Origin: Stenogyne calaminthoides | Lineage: Eukaryota; Streptophyta; Magnoliopsida; Lamiales; Lamiaceae | Direction: 5' to 3' | DNA length: 64,000 nt | NCBI GenBank assembly: GCA_037126765.1 | Contig: JBBCBC010000002.1 | Span: forward strand, 19,747,853-19,811,852 | In this document: piece by piece, positions 32,141 through 43,871 of the stretch | Numbering within the stretch: position 1 is the first letter of the stretch | How the letters are laid out: every line of letters starts with the position of its first letter | Notes under the pieces: generated by a model | Database searches by the model: none | What the model saw: only the letters and a program-made list of their open reading frames with translations | What the model was told of the DNA's origin: nothing | Translations under genes and position numbers: made by a program

Positions 32141-34938
32141 CAAAATATCAACAAACATGGTTGACAATTCAAAATGGTTGAAAACTGGGCGAGTATAACC
32201 ATTTATCCTTTTTTTGTAAATTTAGTAACATGATTATGTTTTACAAGTAAGGACAAAATATAATGAGCAACATCCACTCAATAGTAATAAAACAAACTGC
32301 ATCCATTTATGCATAATAAAATACACCATAAACCATTCAAAAAGTGAAATTATATACTTATTTGAGGTCAGCCAACTATCTTGCAACAACAATATCCTAT
32401 AGTTATTTTTCATATAAGTACAATCCATCAAATAACATTTGTAAATGCTCGCAATAACATCACATTATAATTTCCTCGTATATATAACAAAATTAGTCTC
32501 TTTTAATTTCCTCAACTCAAAATTCACAATATAATTTTTCAATTCACTAATAAGGTGAACCACAATGAAAATTTGTAAATCATTTTAAACTAATAAATGA
32601 TAGTTGAATTCTATTATGCACTTCGTGTTCCAATGCCGAAACCAAACTGGTTTTGGATTCTATTCAATTTTCTCCAAACACTAAATCCAACAAAGATACA
32701 GTTAATATTACCTAAGAAAATTGGTTGTAAGACATTGTACAACAGGCTCGGTCGGTGTATGATGAGGATCCTACCTCCAATCGTTAATATCAACAGTTGA
32801 ATTTGGCCACCAATACCCATGTCCCTTCCAGGAGTGTCAATCAAATCGAACCCAATCACCATGCAATATGGTGACCATTCATGTCTCCCGCCCGGATAAA
32901 ATCATGAACCACCTCATTATTAGTTGTCAAAGTGACTTGAATGCAAAGGGTTTCTAAAATATTCAGGGTAATTTACATCCCTATTCGATAAAGCCATTGT
33001 TAACTCTCTGGACACTGCTCTCGACAATAGAGGAACGAAGTGTCAATCGAGAAGAAAAGTGAAGTGAAGGTAAGGGTTTGTTGCATGACTAATAACACAC
33101 AATTTTTTATTGTATACACTGATTTAGTTTTTTACAATTTACTCGATCCACGCATTGTGAATGATCAATTTTATCTATCCATCAGAAACCTTACTTAAAA
33201 ATACCCAAATCTTACACACGAGTTGATCAATTTTTTTGATAATTCAAAATATTGACCAATTTGCATGATATTTCAAAATATCAACCAATTTTATTGATAT
33301 TTCAAAATGTCTACTAGTTTGGTGACTTACAAAATATCAACAAACATGGTTGACTATTCAAATTGGTCCAAAACTGGGCGAGTATAACCATTTTTCCTTT
33401 TTTGTAAAATTAGTAACATGATTATGTTTTTCAAGTAAGGACAAAATAAAACACTTAATAGTAATAAAACAAACTGCATCCATTTAACAATAATAAAATA
33501 CACCACAAACCATTCAAAAAGTGAAATTGTATACTTATTTGAGGTCAGCCAACTATCTTGCAAAAACGATATCCTACAGTTACTTTTCTTATAAGTACAA
33601 TCCATCAAATAACATTTGTAAATGCTCGCAATAACTTCACATTATAATTTCCTCGTATATATAACAAAATTAGTCTCCTTTAATTTCCTCAACTCAAAAT
33701 TCACAATATAATTTTTCAATTCACTAACAAGGTGAACCATAATGAAAATTAGTTAATCATTTTAAACTAATAAATGATGGTTGAATTATATTCTTCACTC
33801 CCTGTGCCAACGCTGAAACCAAACTGGTTTTGGATTCTATTCAATTTTCTAAGAAAACTAAATCCAACAAAGATTTAATTAATATTACTGAAAATTGGTT
33901 GTAAGACATTGTACAATAGGCTCGGTCGGTGTATGATGAAGATCCTCCATCCAATCGTTAATATCAACAGTTAAATTTGGCCACCAATACCCATGTCCCT
34001 TCCTGGAGTGTCAATCAAATCGAATCCAATAACCATGCAATATGGTGACCCTTCATGTCTCTCGGCGGCGTCCCAAATAAAATCACGAACCACCTCATTA
34101 TTAGTTGTCAAAGTGACTTGAATGTGAAGGGTTTCTAAAATATTCAGCTTGATTTACATCCCTGTTCGATAAAGTCATTGCTAACTCTCTGGACACTACT
34201 CTCGAGAATATAGGAACAAAGTGTCAATCGAGAAAAAAAGTGAAGTGAAGGTAAGGGTTTGTTGCATGACTAATAACACACAATTTTTTGTTGAATACAC
34301 TGATTTATTTTTTTACATTTTACTCTATCCACGCATTGTGAATGATCAATTTTGTCCGTCCATCAAAAAGCTTACTTAAAAATACTCAAATCTTACACAC
34401 GAGTTGATCAATTTTTTTGATAATTCAAAATGTTGACCAATTTGCTTGATATTTTAAAATATCAACCAATTTTCTTGATATTTCAAAATGTCTACTAGTT
34501 TGGTGACTTACAAAATATCAACAAACATGGTTGACTATTCGAAATGGTTTAAAACGAGGGCGAGTATAACCATTTTTCCCTTTTTGTAAAATTAGAATCA
34601 TGATTATGTTTTTCAAGTAAGGACAAAATAAAATGAGTAACATCCACTCAATAGTAATAAAACAAACTACATCCATTTAACAATAATAAAATACACCACA
34701 AACCATTCAAAAAGTGAAATTTTATACTTATTTGAGGTCAGCCGAATATCTTGCAATAACGATATCCTATAGTTATTTTTTTTATAAGTACAATCCATCA
34801 AATAACATTTGTAAATGCTCGCAATAAGTTCACATTATAATTTCCTAGTATATATAACAAAATTAGTCTCTTTTAATTTTCTTAACTCAAAATTCACAAT
34901 ATAATTTTTCAATTCACTAACAAGGTGAACCATAGTGA
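32141..34938. repeat. Tandem repeat of about 1.18 kb, 2.4 copies
   Basis: CAAAATATCAACAAACATGG recurs at 32141, 33330 and 34511. GTGAACC recurs at about 32554, 33732 and 34925. Two complete units and the first 430 bp of a third are present. Copies differ by scattered substitutions and small indels. Each unit also has local TTGATATTTCAAAATATCAA repeats near its end. No conserved ORF was recognised, so this is probably a segmental duplication of intergenic DNA. Confidence 0.88.
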
Positions 34939-35690
34939 ATCTATACATAGGACCGCCCGTATCCTTCATTTTGTAATGAATCAATGCATTATGCATTGTT
35001 TGAGTATTTATACAAATTCCTTTCTTCCTATATTCTCTGTACACAAAATATACAGATTTATTGAGTTACTATTGTTAATCGATTTTACTGATTTCTACAT
35101 AAAATCATTCCTCTCTCTCTTTGCCTATGTTAGGCAACAATCAGAAATAAATAAAATGCTGATTGGTGAAGCCAAGTATGCTGAAACGAACAAATACCTA
35201 AAATTAATCTGTAATTGAACATGAACTCTGAAGCAGAAGCTCTGAAACATCAAATTAAAGAAGTCGAGACACAATAGAGAGGCGCTAAGAAATGTGTAAC
35301 TAGGTAAATTGTATATCATTGCGAGTTTAACCTAAATTAATCCGTAATTTAAACTGAACTCTACAGCAGAAGCTCTGAAACGTCAAATTAAATCACATAC
35401 CAAGTCGAGAAACAACAGAGAGGCCCTAAGAAATGTCTATGCCGTATAATTGTAGATCAGTGCGAGTTTAGAAGCACATACCGAATCAAGAAACAACAGT
35501 TGCTTTCAGACGGGAGAATGAGGAGCAATTGTGCGGGTCGATGAATCCAAGAAAATGCGTGGGGGAATTATTCAGATGGATTATTGGCCACGGAAATTTA
35601 CTTCAAAATTTTAAAATTCTAAACTGTTTTGACCTTGCGATTTTATAAATCGATTTTTATCGCTCCTATTCATAAAGGCTAGGTCGTGTA
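34939..35690. other. Intergenic with a local duplication (about 35199-35330 and 35331-35466)
   Basis: Two diverged copies of about 130 bp share GCAGAAGCTCTGAAAC, CAAATTAAA and GCGAGTTTA. On the minus strand, sequence near 35480-35590 looks like a 5' UTR (CCACGCATTTTCTTGG) ending at a GTATGTGC donor-like site. A decayed gene start is possible, but no coding exon could be recognised. Confidence 0.35.
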
Positions 35691-35880
35691 TGCACCCAGG
35701 TGCACCGTGCACTCATTGTACATTTTAGAAGCGTGCAACTTGTTATGATGAAAAGTGCTGCTTATATACACAGAAAAGTGCAACTGTTAATATGAGAACA
35801 TAGTTGCATGCTTCTGTTTGGAATAGTTGCATGCTTCTGTTTTGTATAGTTGCATGCTTCTAAAATGCACTATGAGTTAT
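35690..35880. repeat. Short interspersed repeats with TAGTTGCATGCTTCTG
   Basis: TAGTTGCATGCTTCT occurs three times between about 35805 and 35865, and related GTGCAAC/GTGCACC phrases occur nearby. This is possibly a small MITE with complementary ends (GTGCACCGTGCACTC on the left, ATGCACTATGAG on the right). No convincing TSD was found. Confidence 0.3.
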
Positions 35881-35934
35881 CATTAACTCTTACTCATTAA
35901 TTTGACATAAAATTAAATCATTCACTATCATTTA

Positions 35935-36170
35935 CTACCTCCGTCCTAACTTTTTTTTCACATTTACTGTTTTCTCATTTTTTATCGAGCGAGTTTTTTG
36001 TTAGTATTTGAAATGATAAAATAATTTTATGAAGACATATAATTGAGGAGATATAGATCTAACATACCCCTCCTTTAAAGTCACTTTATTATTTTAAATA
36101 TTAATAAACAACTCGCTCGCTTAAACACGAGAAAAAATGTAATGTGAAAAAAGAGTTGGGGCACAGGGAG
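35935..36170. mobile_element. Stowaway-like MITE (236 bp)
   Basis: Left end CTACCTCCGTCC and right end CACAGGGAG form imperfect terminal inverted repeats of the common plant Stowaway (Tc1/mariner-derived) type, flanked by TA on each side. Subterminal inverted sequences GAGCGAGTT...AACTCGCTC, and the internal TAACATACCCCTCC phrase, are shared with the fragment at 60560-60738. No coding capacity. Confidence 0.78.
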
Positions 36171-37618
36171 TAATTGTTATAATCTCAGTTAACAATAATA
36201 CACAATAATACAACATTATTTATATTTAAGCATTTATTTGACACACAATTAAATCTCTTCATACTAAAAAAATCAAAAGAAACCCACATATTACTGTTCA
36301 TCAAGATTTTAAAAGCCCCACAATCAAAAATTAATATTTTAAAGTCACATAAAATCAAAAGTAAACATAGTCTTAAGGATGATCGTAATATTTTAAAAAC
36401 CGCTACTTTTAATTTTTTTTAGATGAACTACATGTAAATTTTTCTTAACAAACATGCAATTTTAGTGTTATAAATATATGACAAATATTTATATAAAATA
36501 TTACACAAATCAAGTTTTGTGTAATATTCTTTAAACCCACTTTTATTTTCTTCCTCTAGCCCAACAACACTTCCCTTTTTCTTCTTCGATCAAGCCCTTT
36601 CTTCTACATGTTTTCAGAATTTAGCTAATGCTCTAAGAAAAAGATAAAATTATAAATGGTCCTATAACTTTGTCCATGTCCATGAATTGTCTTGTAAAGT
36701 TTTGTTTTATCAATTGTGATCATTTTAGTGTCAATTTTAGACCTTTTTGTTGGGAAAATTTAATTTTTGACTAAAAAATTGCCTTCATTCTTTGTTTTAG
36801 TCACGTTAATGATCATCACCACTCTCATCCAGGAAAAACTCTCAACCAATTTCGTATTTCAATTACACTTACCCCAAGATTCGCAACTTAAAAATAACGA
36901 ATTTCATTTATTCATGTGGCTAACTTTGAGTGATTTACGGTGAGGTGAGGGTCGAGCCTAACACTATTCATGTTTCTCTCGTTAAGCCCATCATTTTGAT
37001 TTTTTTCTTGTCATTATGTATGCTACATAGACTTCCGGCCATTTTCCAGAACTTTTACAACCAAAATTTAAAATTTTCTTTAAAAATGATCAAAATTGAG
37101 ACGAAAAGGACTAGAATTGATTTAAAACCTTATAGGATTGTTTATGGACACAGACAAAGTACATGACCATTTGTGATTTTATCTCCTCTGAGAAACGTAA
37201 GTGACACACCCACTCTTACACAAAGGTACAATGTCCTCACCTGTTTTAGAGTTAAAAGCGAACACTACCAAAAAGAATCTTAGAAATTGTTAGACCAATA
37301 GTGATGACATGACTAAAATCTGTTAACCCCGTATTTATTAGATTGCATAATACTAACTACAAACCCTAATGGCCAGTTCAACAAGCCCTAGGACATCGTA
37401 TAAATGGTTAGAATACGAGATCTTCGTGTTCTGTGATCTTCTCTTGCGGATATCTCGCATTGATCCTCACTTCCCGATTTATATCCTTTACTTAATTACC
37501 AACGTGATTTCAGCTCTTTCCCTGCTTGCGTGATATACCTTTCCGAGATCATTTTGTGATTGTCCCAACCTGTCCCTTACTCGCCAAGTCGTTGGGGGCA
37601 ACGTGATTACTTGGTCAG
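36171..37618. other. Intergenic, no gene seen
   Basis: AT-rich DNA without recognisable genes. A few short open stretches have no protein-like content. Confidence 0.6.
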
Positions 37619-40250
37619 CTAGGTACTCGGGTCGCCAAATAGGTGCTGACTATCGGCAACCAGTAACACTTCTTCTTGATTGCCAATTAATGTCGGGTGA
37701 TGTACACGTGTCGCTACATGGCGACATGGAGTACAACACTCGCCAGCAACATGATCAATATCTTTGACAGGGTCGACGTCTTCAACCCCAACTTCTTTGG
37801 CTTGCTCACCCTCACCATTCTCGGCCTCAGCTTCTTCCTCACCTTCCTCCTCGGCATCAGTCTCGGCGAGCAAGACCTTTAGGTCATAGAAAATCACCCC
37901 AGGCGGAAAGAAAGAGAAACCGCATCCTAGCTCGTCCATGTCGTCCAAGGGAAGTTGAGCATCTAGTGCCAGATGATTACCCTACATGTACAAGATAAGT
38001 TTGGCCTTCAACTCCTCGCAATGGCCAAATGATCGAGATCAGTTTGATGAATAGTCAGAACCATGTTCCCAAACACACAGTTATAGGCAAATTTACACAT
38101 GGTGTCATCAGCAGTCTTAGCCTCCAACTCCTTCTTCTCGCCCTTGACCTAGCGAACTTTCTCCTCCAGCTCGAGTATCCTCTGGTCGGACTGACTCATG
38201 GCCTCGGCGGCCTGATGCTTAACAACATCAACATCGCCAAGGGCCTTCTCCACTTTCCGTTGGCAAGAGTCCAAGGCATTAGCCAGGTAGGTCATCTTGT
38301 CCTCGAAGTTCTTCGGTTTTGCCAAGGCAATCTCCCTCTCCCAAGTTAATCGATCAACGTCGCTGTGGAGAGCTTGGCTAGCAAGAGCTTGTTGGTCGAG
38401 AAGCTGCACCACCTCGGCATGTTGCTCTTGAGCCTTCTCAACAAAGGCCAGGGTTCGAAAAGCATGGATGGTGGCGGCGGTTAGATTGTCCCCGAAGCTT
38501 TGCGTGGGTCTTCGTCCAGGGGCACTGCCCATGAACGAGGAATATCCTCGTGGGCCTTTCAGAAGTAGCTCAATTAGACATCGTTATTAGTCACATTTTG
38601 GGACTAAAGATAGTCCTAGATGGGCTCACCCCGATAGACACCGTCTTCTAGGCCGTACCAAAAAACCTAGGATTTAAGCATCAAAAACATTTCAAAGTAT
38701 TCGAAAAGAAGAAGTCAAAACAAATAGATATACCTGACCACTCGGCCATCATTCCAACCGAGGAAAGTGTGGTCCACAGTGGTTTGATCGCGATGTCGGG
38801 TGATCTCAACCTGAATAGGTGGGACCTCGAGATAATGAGATGACCTCGAGGGGAGGTCATCAGGTTTGGCTCATCGATGAGAGCATGACTCTTCAGGGCC
38901 GGTTGCGGTGGGGTACTCGTCTAGGTGGCCCTTTTGGTCCTCTTTTGAGGAAGACCTTGTACTTTCTTCTGGGGGGGTCCAGAAGGTTTTTCAATTCTCT
39001 TTTTGAAAGCCTAAATTTCCTTCTCGGCAAGATCAACAGGTCGAAAGTTTTCCATTACTTTAAGTAGCCTGGGAGATTTAAAGGTAATGGAAACAAAAAA
39101 CGAATCTACAAAACAACGACAAAATTATTAGACTTTAACCTACGATACTAACTCAAGAAATAAAGGAGAAAATCAATTTCTCACCCAATCAAATTTGAGC
39201 GAGGAGATGTTTTGGACTGAACTCTAATCTTGCTTTCTTCCGGAGCTCGTAGTCTTGAAGCTTGAGGAGAGATCGGTCTTTTTTATCTAGGATGTACACT
39301 TGTATAAGTCGGATGTTGAAAGCGTTAGGCAAGTTCTCATGTTTGAGCAACAGAACACCTACAAAAAGAAGAAGGAGTTAAATCAGTACAATGTGAATAA
39401 ATTTAAATAAGTAACTTACTACGGCGCGGTTAATATACGAGCAAGGAAATTCCAAGCAACCAGGGCTGCCATTTTCATCTACAGGACTTCACTAGTCCCC
39501 TCCGATAAACCAGAACTATTTTTTCTAGTTCACGATCTTGATTAAGACATCCTTCACAATTTGAACAACGAACGAGCTTTAACGTCGTACCACCCCTCAC
39601 TCGCGTCCGACCTCAATAACAATGTTAAATAATTCAGTTCGACAGCAGTGGAAAATGCTCGGGGTTGAATCCATCCAAAGAGTGTCAATAGTCTGATGAT
39701 CGTGCTCCACCATTAGGAGTTATTTGTGTAAGTTAAACATAGGCGAGGAGCTCGCTAATCCTTGGATGTAGGGAGAAGCGAACTCCCGCCATCATATTTT
39801 GTAGATGACTGCAATATACCCAGGGGGTAATTGATCGACACGTTAATTGCTGTTCGGAATGCAAAAGTAGATGTCCCTGGGAACTCAAACTTTACTTTGA
39901 TATAAATAACTGAGCTCGCACAATATTCACTCTTTACCGACACTCGAGTGAGTTTTAGAGATTGGCTACAGGGAAATTTAGAAACATAATCCGAGTAACT
40001 CAGCATGTGCGGGCGGACCTTCATAAACAACTTCGATGGTGTCGCAAGATATCTACTCGTATTCGTCACTATCAAACGAACCTGATATGCTCTCATCATC
40101 TCCGTTTCCATTGTCATCTTTACGCAAGGGCCCCCTCAAACCGGCCCACATTCACTAATGGTGATGGCGCAGTGAGCCCTGCCGTTGCGTTATCTAGATG
40201 CCTAAGCATTGGTAGATCAGCCGAATTAACTCCGAACGCGGAATGTGATT
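37619..40250 (-). pseudogene. Degenerate retroelement ORF with coiled-coil and acidic tail, minus strand
   Basis: On the minus strand 38532-38149 encodes a charged heptad-like segment (LDQQALASQALHSDVDRL) that reads on, past one stop, as KKELEAKTADD. After a frameshift it continues into 37948-37619, an acidic Glu/Ala-rich tail (DAEEEGEEEAEAENGEGE). Upstream, 40117-39755 and about 39700-39430 read as further protein-like pieces broken by stops. This layout is typical of ORF1-like proteins of plant gypsy (Tat/Ogre) or related elements. No LTR, RT or CCHC motif was found here, so the family is uncertain. Host gene exons are a less likely alternative. Confidence 0.4.
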
Positions 40251-40392
40251 AAAGTCCAATGACCACCGCCTTCCCAAAGCGATGGCTCCTCACTAGCGGC
40301 GCCACCTCCGCCATACTGTTTGTCCGACTATTTCCGTCCGAAATTTTCACAACCCAGAAAGAAACACAGAGAAAGGAGTTGGAATTACCTTA

Positions 40393-41240
40393 CACTACAA
40401 GAAATCCCACATTCGGTGATGAATTTTTTTGTGACGACACAAAATTCGTCACCATATGTTACCTAAAGGTGACAAGTTTAAATTTCGTCACTAAAAAGTG
40501 AGAATTCGTGACAAATTTTCTTTTTGTCACCACTGATGTTTTTTTTTCGTCACTAATTCAAAAATTTCATGACAAAAACAAGAAATTCGTCACAATAAAC
40601 TTTGGTGATGATACTCAACGTCACAAAAAATAGTATTTTTGTGACAACTATATGTTTTGTCATTAATTATTCAAAAGAATTGGTGACGCACTTAATTTGT
40701 CACAATTTTATTTGGTGACAATCGTCATTGTAATTAGTGACGATCATAGTCGTCATATAATATTAAATTTTCATGACAATTTTATGTTTCGTCACTAATT
40801 GTTCATAGTAATTAGTGACATATTCTTTCGTCACCAATATTAATATATAGTGACGATTAATAATCATTTTTAATGATGCACTTATTTCATCACAATATTA
40901 TTCGGCGACGAACTTCATTTTAATTAGTGACGATCATTATTGGTCATATAATATAAAATTTTTATGACGATTTTATGTTTCATCGCTAATTATTCATAGT
41001 AATTAGTGACATATTCTTTCGTCACCAATATTTATATATAGTGACAAATTAATAATCATTTTTTAATGACGCACTTATTTCGTCACAATATTATTCGGCG
41101 ACGATCTTTATTTTAATTAGTGACGATCAATATTGGTCATATAATATTCAATTTTCATGACAGTTTTATGTTTCGTCATTAATTGTTCATAGTAAATAGT
41201 GAGTATTTCGTCACCAATATTTAAATATGGTGACGATTAA
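40393..41240 (+). mobile_element. CACTA (En/Spm) transposon end with subterminal repeat array
   Basis: CACTACAAGAAATCCCAC at 40393 is the canonical CACTA terminal inverted repeat. It is followed by about 800 bp of short repeats in both orientations (TCGTCAC / GTGACGA, often next to AATTAGTGAC), the binding-site array that is a hallmark of these elements. A possible 3-bp TSD half (TTA) precedes it. No matching right end (ending TTGTAGTG) or transposase was found in the window. It is therefore truncated, rearranged or one-ended. Confidence 0.8.
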
Positions 41241-43638
41241 TAATTTTTTTCATATAAATTAGAGATATATTAAAATTGATAATGTACGTAATTCAAAACT
41301 AAATAATTGAATACATTCAGTTAAGTTGAAGCAAAGTCATTATTTCACTATAAAATTACTAACGCTTTAATGTTAAAATTTGTAGCGTTAAACAATCTAA
41401 TTTTAAGTTGTATATTTGATTGAGTTTTAATTTTTTTTGTTTTTAATCGAGTCAAACATATAATAAATATAATTGTCCACATAAAAGAAAATGTGTATTT
41501 TATATTGATATATATTATTTTAATATTGTCATACAATATTTTAACACTAAATAGCAAATAAAATAGCATATATTTGCCCAAAAAAAAGTTAATGTCCTTC
41601 TTTTGTCGAAAAAAAAAAATATTTTTATGTTTGTCGAAAAAAAAGTTATGTCCATATTCTGCCCAAAAAAGGGTTAATGTCCTACTTCTGCAAAAAAAAG
41701 GAAAAATAAAAAAAGAGTTAATATCCTACTTTTCCCGAACTGAAGAAGCAGTTATATCGATTCACTCTGAAATTAAAGACTACAATGGGAGTTGTAGTGA
41801 TTCACCGTAGAATGAAATGCCCCAGTAGGGGTATGTCGATTCACTTTGGAATCAAACGCTTTAGTGAGAGTTGTAGCCATTAATTATGAATATTTATACT
41901 TCAGTGAGAGTTGTAATGATTGATTGTGAAATCAAACACTTCAGTGGGGGCTATTGTGATTTATCGTAGTAATCAAAGCAATCAAAGCTTACACTAAAGA
42001 ATCCAAGTATCATGAAAGTTTGACTTTGTAAAGACATTACAAAGAAGAAAGAGTGATTCTAAAAGAAATTTATGTTGACTTGATGTTAGTAGATTTGTTG
42101 TCAAACCGAATTACAGAGATGTGTAAGACATCTTAAAATCTTGGGTTTACGTGGGTTTGAATGAACTACAAAGTAGTTGTTAATGTTACTAGACATTTAT
42201 GTATTGTGAATTATATGAAAGTTTCATATAATAGTATGTAGACAAGTGGATTGACTCTCTCATACGAGCAATCGCCTCTGACATCAAGCTATGTATAGAG
42301 ATGAGATTATATTATAGATAATCGCAATAGATTTTACCACGAATCTACTTGACTTGTCATAAAGCTAAATCAATGGATTCCTAAACGATAGAGAGAGGAA
42401 ATCCAAATTAAGTGTTGAGAATACAGTTGAATTGTGATTTACACGATGTAAATAAATAAATAATGACATAAGCTACCATCCTGGAAAGTTAAAATATCAT
42501 GACATGTGTTTCATACCACATGTGCTAAGTTGACCATAAAGAAATGAGAAAGATGTCCTTATTTTCTCATTGTATGAGGCCTTGAGGTTTAAATAAGCCT
42601 CTTAAAAGTATCCTTAGTACTTTCTACTAGATTTATAAGTCTTCACTTTAGTGTTGCTACTTTAGCAATATCTATGATAGATGTAACACTGCGGTACATG
42701 TCTAGAAAAAGAGCTATAGTGGGAGCTTGTGGATATTTTGTGTGAAAGGAATGACATCTTTATTAACACGTTCTATTGTGTTAATTGGCCGATCAATCGA
42801 GTTGAGAACTTGATTATGAATACATATATTTAATAAAAGGTTGAATATGCTCTAATAGTTTAAAGGGATTGAAAGAGATATGTCAACTTGTGTTAATTGA
42901 AAGAGTTCTGGGGTATAACGAGTTTTGAATTCTTCATATAAAATTGGTTGAGTTGATATATATCCTTAACAAGTGTATAACGTGATAAACTCATATTATC
43001 GAGGGTCACACGATTTATTTGCCTGTATGAAAATGTATCATGTGGTTGTATAAAGAGTTGGAGTAGATGAGTGTAAAACTCAAACTTCATGTGTGAGTGG
43101 GAGATGAAAGTTATTAAATTAATTAAAGTATTAATTTAATATTTATCTATACATGAAATTGGATAGAGTCAAATGAGAAGTTAGTTAACTTTTGAGAGAA
43201 AATAAAGGGCTGGGATTTTGTTTTCTCTAAATGAGTTTTTTTACGGGAATTATCTAGAATGAAATTCTCTCTTCTTCTCACCAGATATTCATGCAAAAGG
43301 AGAATACACGTTTCTCTCTTTTCTGCTCATGAATAATACACACCATACTTATACACAATCAAAGGGTATTTAAATTGTGAATATTGGAATCAATCCGTGA
43401 ATCAATTCGTGTTGTTGTATTTCGGACTAAGAGAATCCATCCGTACGTAGAATTCAACTGAGTTCGATATTCTTCCGCTACAATTCTGGATTAGAGGTTA
43501 GTGAGTTTCTAAGCCTCTTGTTCCAACATATATAGTGACACAACTTTTGATAACTTATATGTGCTACTATAAAGACACATAGTGTGTACTTGTTCTTACA
43601 GTAATACTTATTTATTCTAAAAGTAAAACATATTTTCC
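41241..43638. other. Repeat-rich non-coding DNA
   Basis: 41574-41730 is A-rich with repeated AAAAAAGTTAATGTCC phrases. 41740-41985 has three or four decayed copies of a unit near 55 bp (TTCAGTGGGAGTTGTAGTGATT). 42000-43520 reads like untranslated or LTR-type sequence of an old copia element (GTGTGAGTGGGAGATGAAAG near 43092). No ORF or boundaries could be supported. Confidence 0.4.
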
Positions 43639-43659
43639 ATTACAGGCAGGGACGGATTT

Positions 43660-43836
43660 TGTGAGGAGATTTAGAAAATCACCGTTGAATGTGGTGATGA
43701 GAAATATGCTATTAATAATCGAGATTACAAAGATACAACAGAAAGCCCATAATTAAAGGGAGATATACATGGAAAATACATCAAAAGATATGTACTAAAA
43801 ATACACGGTCAAACTAATTAATCATTAGTCCTATTA
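43660..43836 (-). repeat. 3' LTR (left copy) of the short-LTR copia
   Basis: Matches the right copy with only a few differences (for example TGTGAGG against TGCGAGG, and one base near 43811). A G-rich PPT on the minus strand (GACGGGGGGT) abuts it on the right (43837-43846). Confidence 0.9.
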
Positions 43837-43871
43837 CCCCCCGTCAAGCGCTGCGTGGGATGAAGACACAC

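Noticed and set aside
41740..41810. GAGTTGTAGTG as the missing right end of the CACTA element
   Set aside because: It lacks the TTTCTTGTAGTG terminal sequence and is one unit of a local 55-bp repeat.
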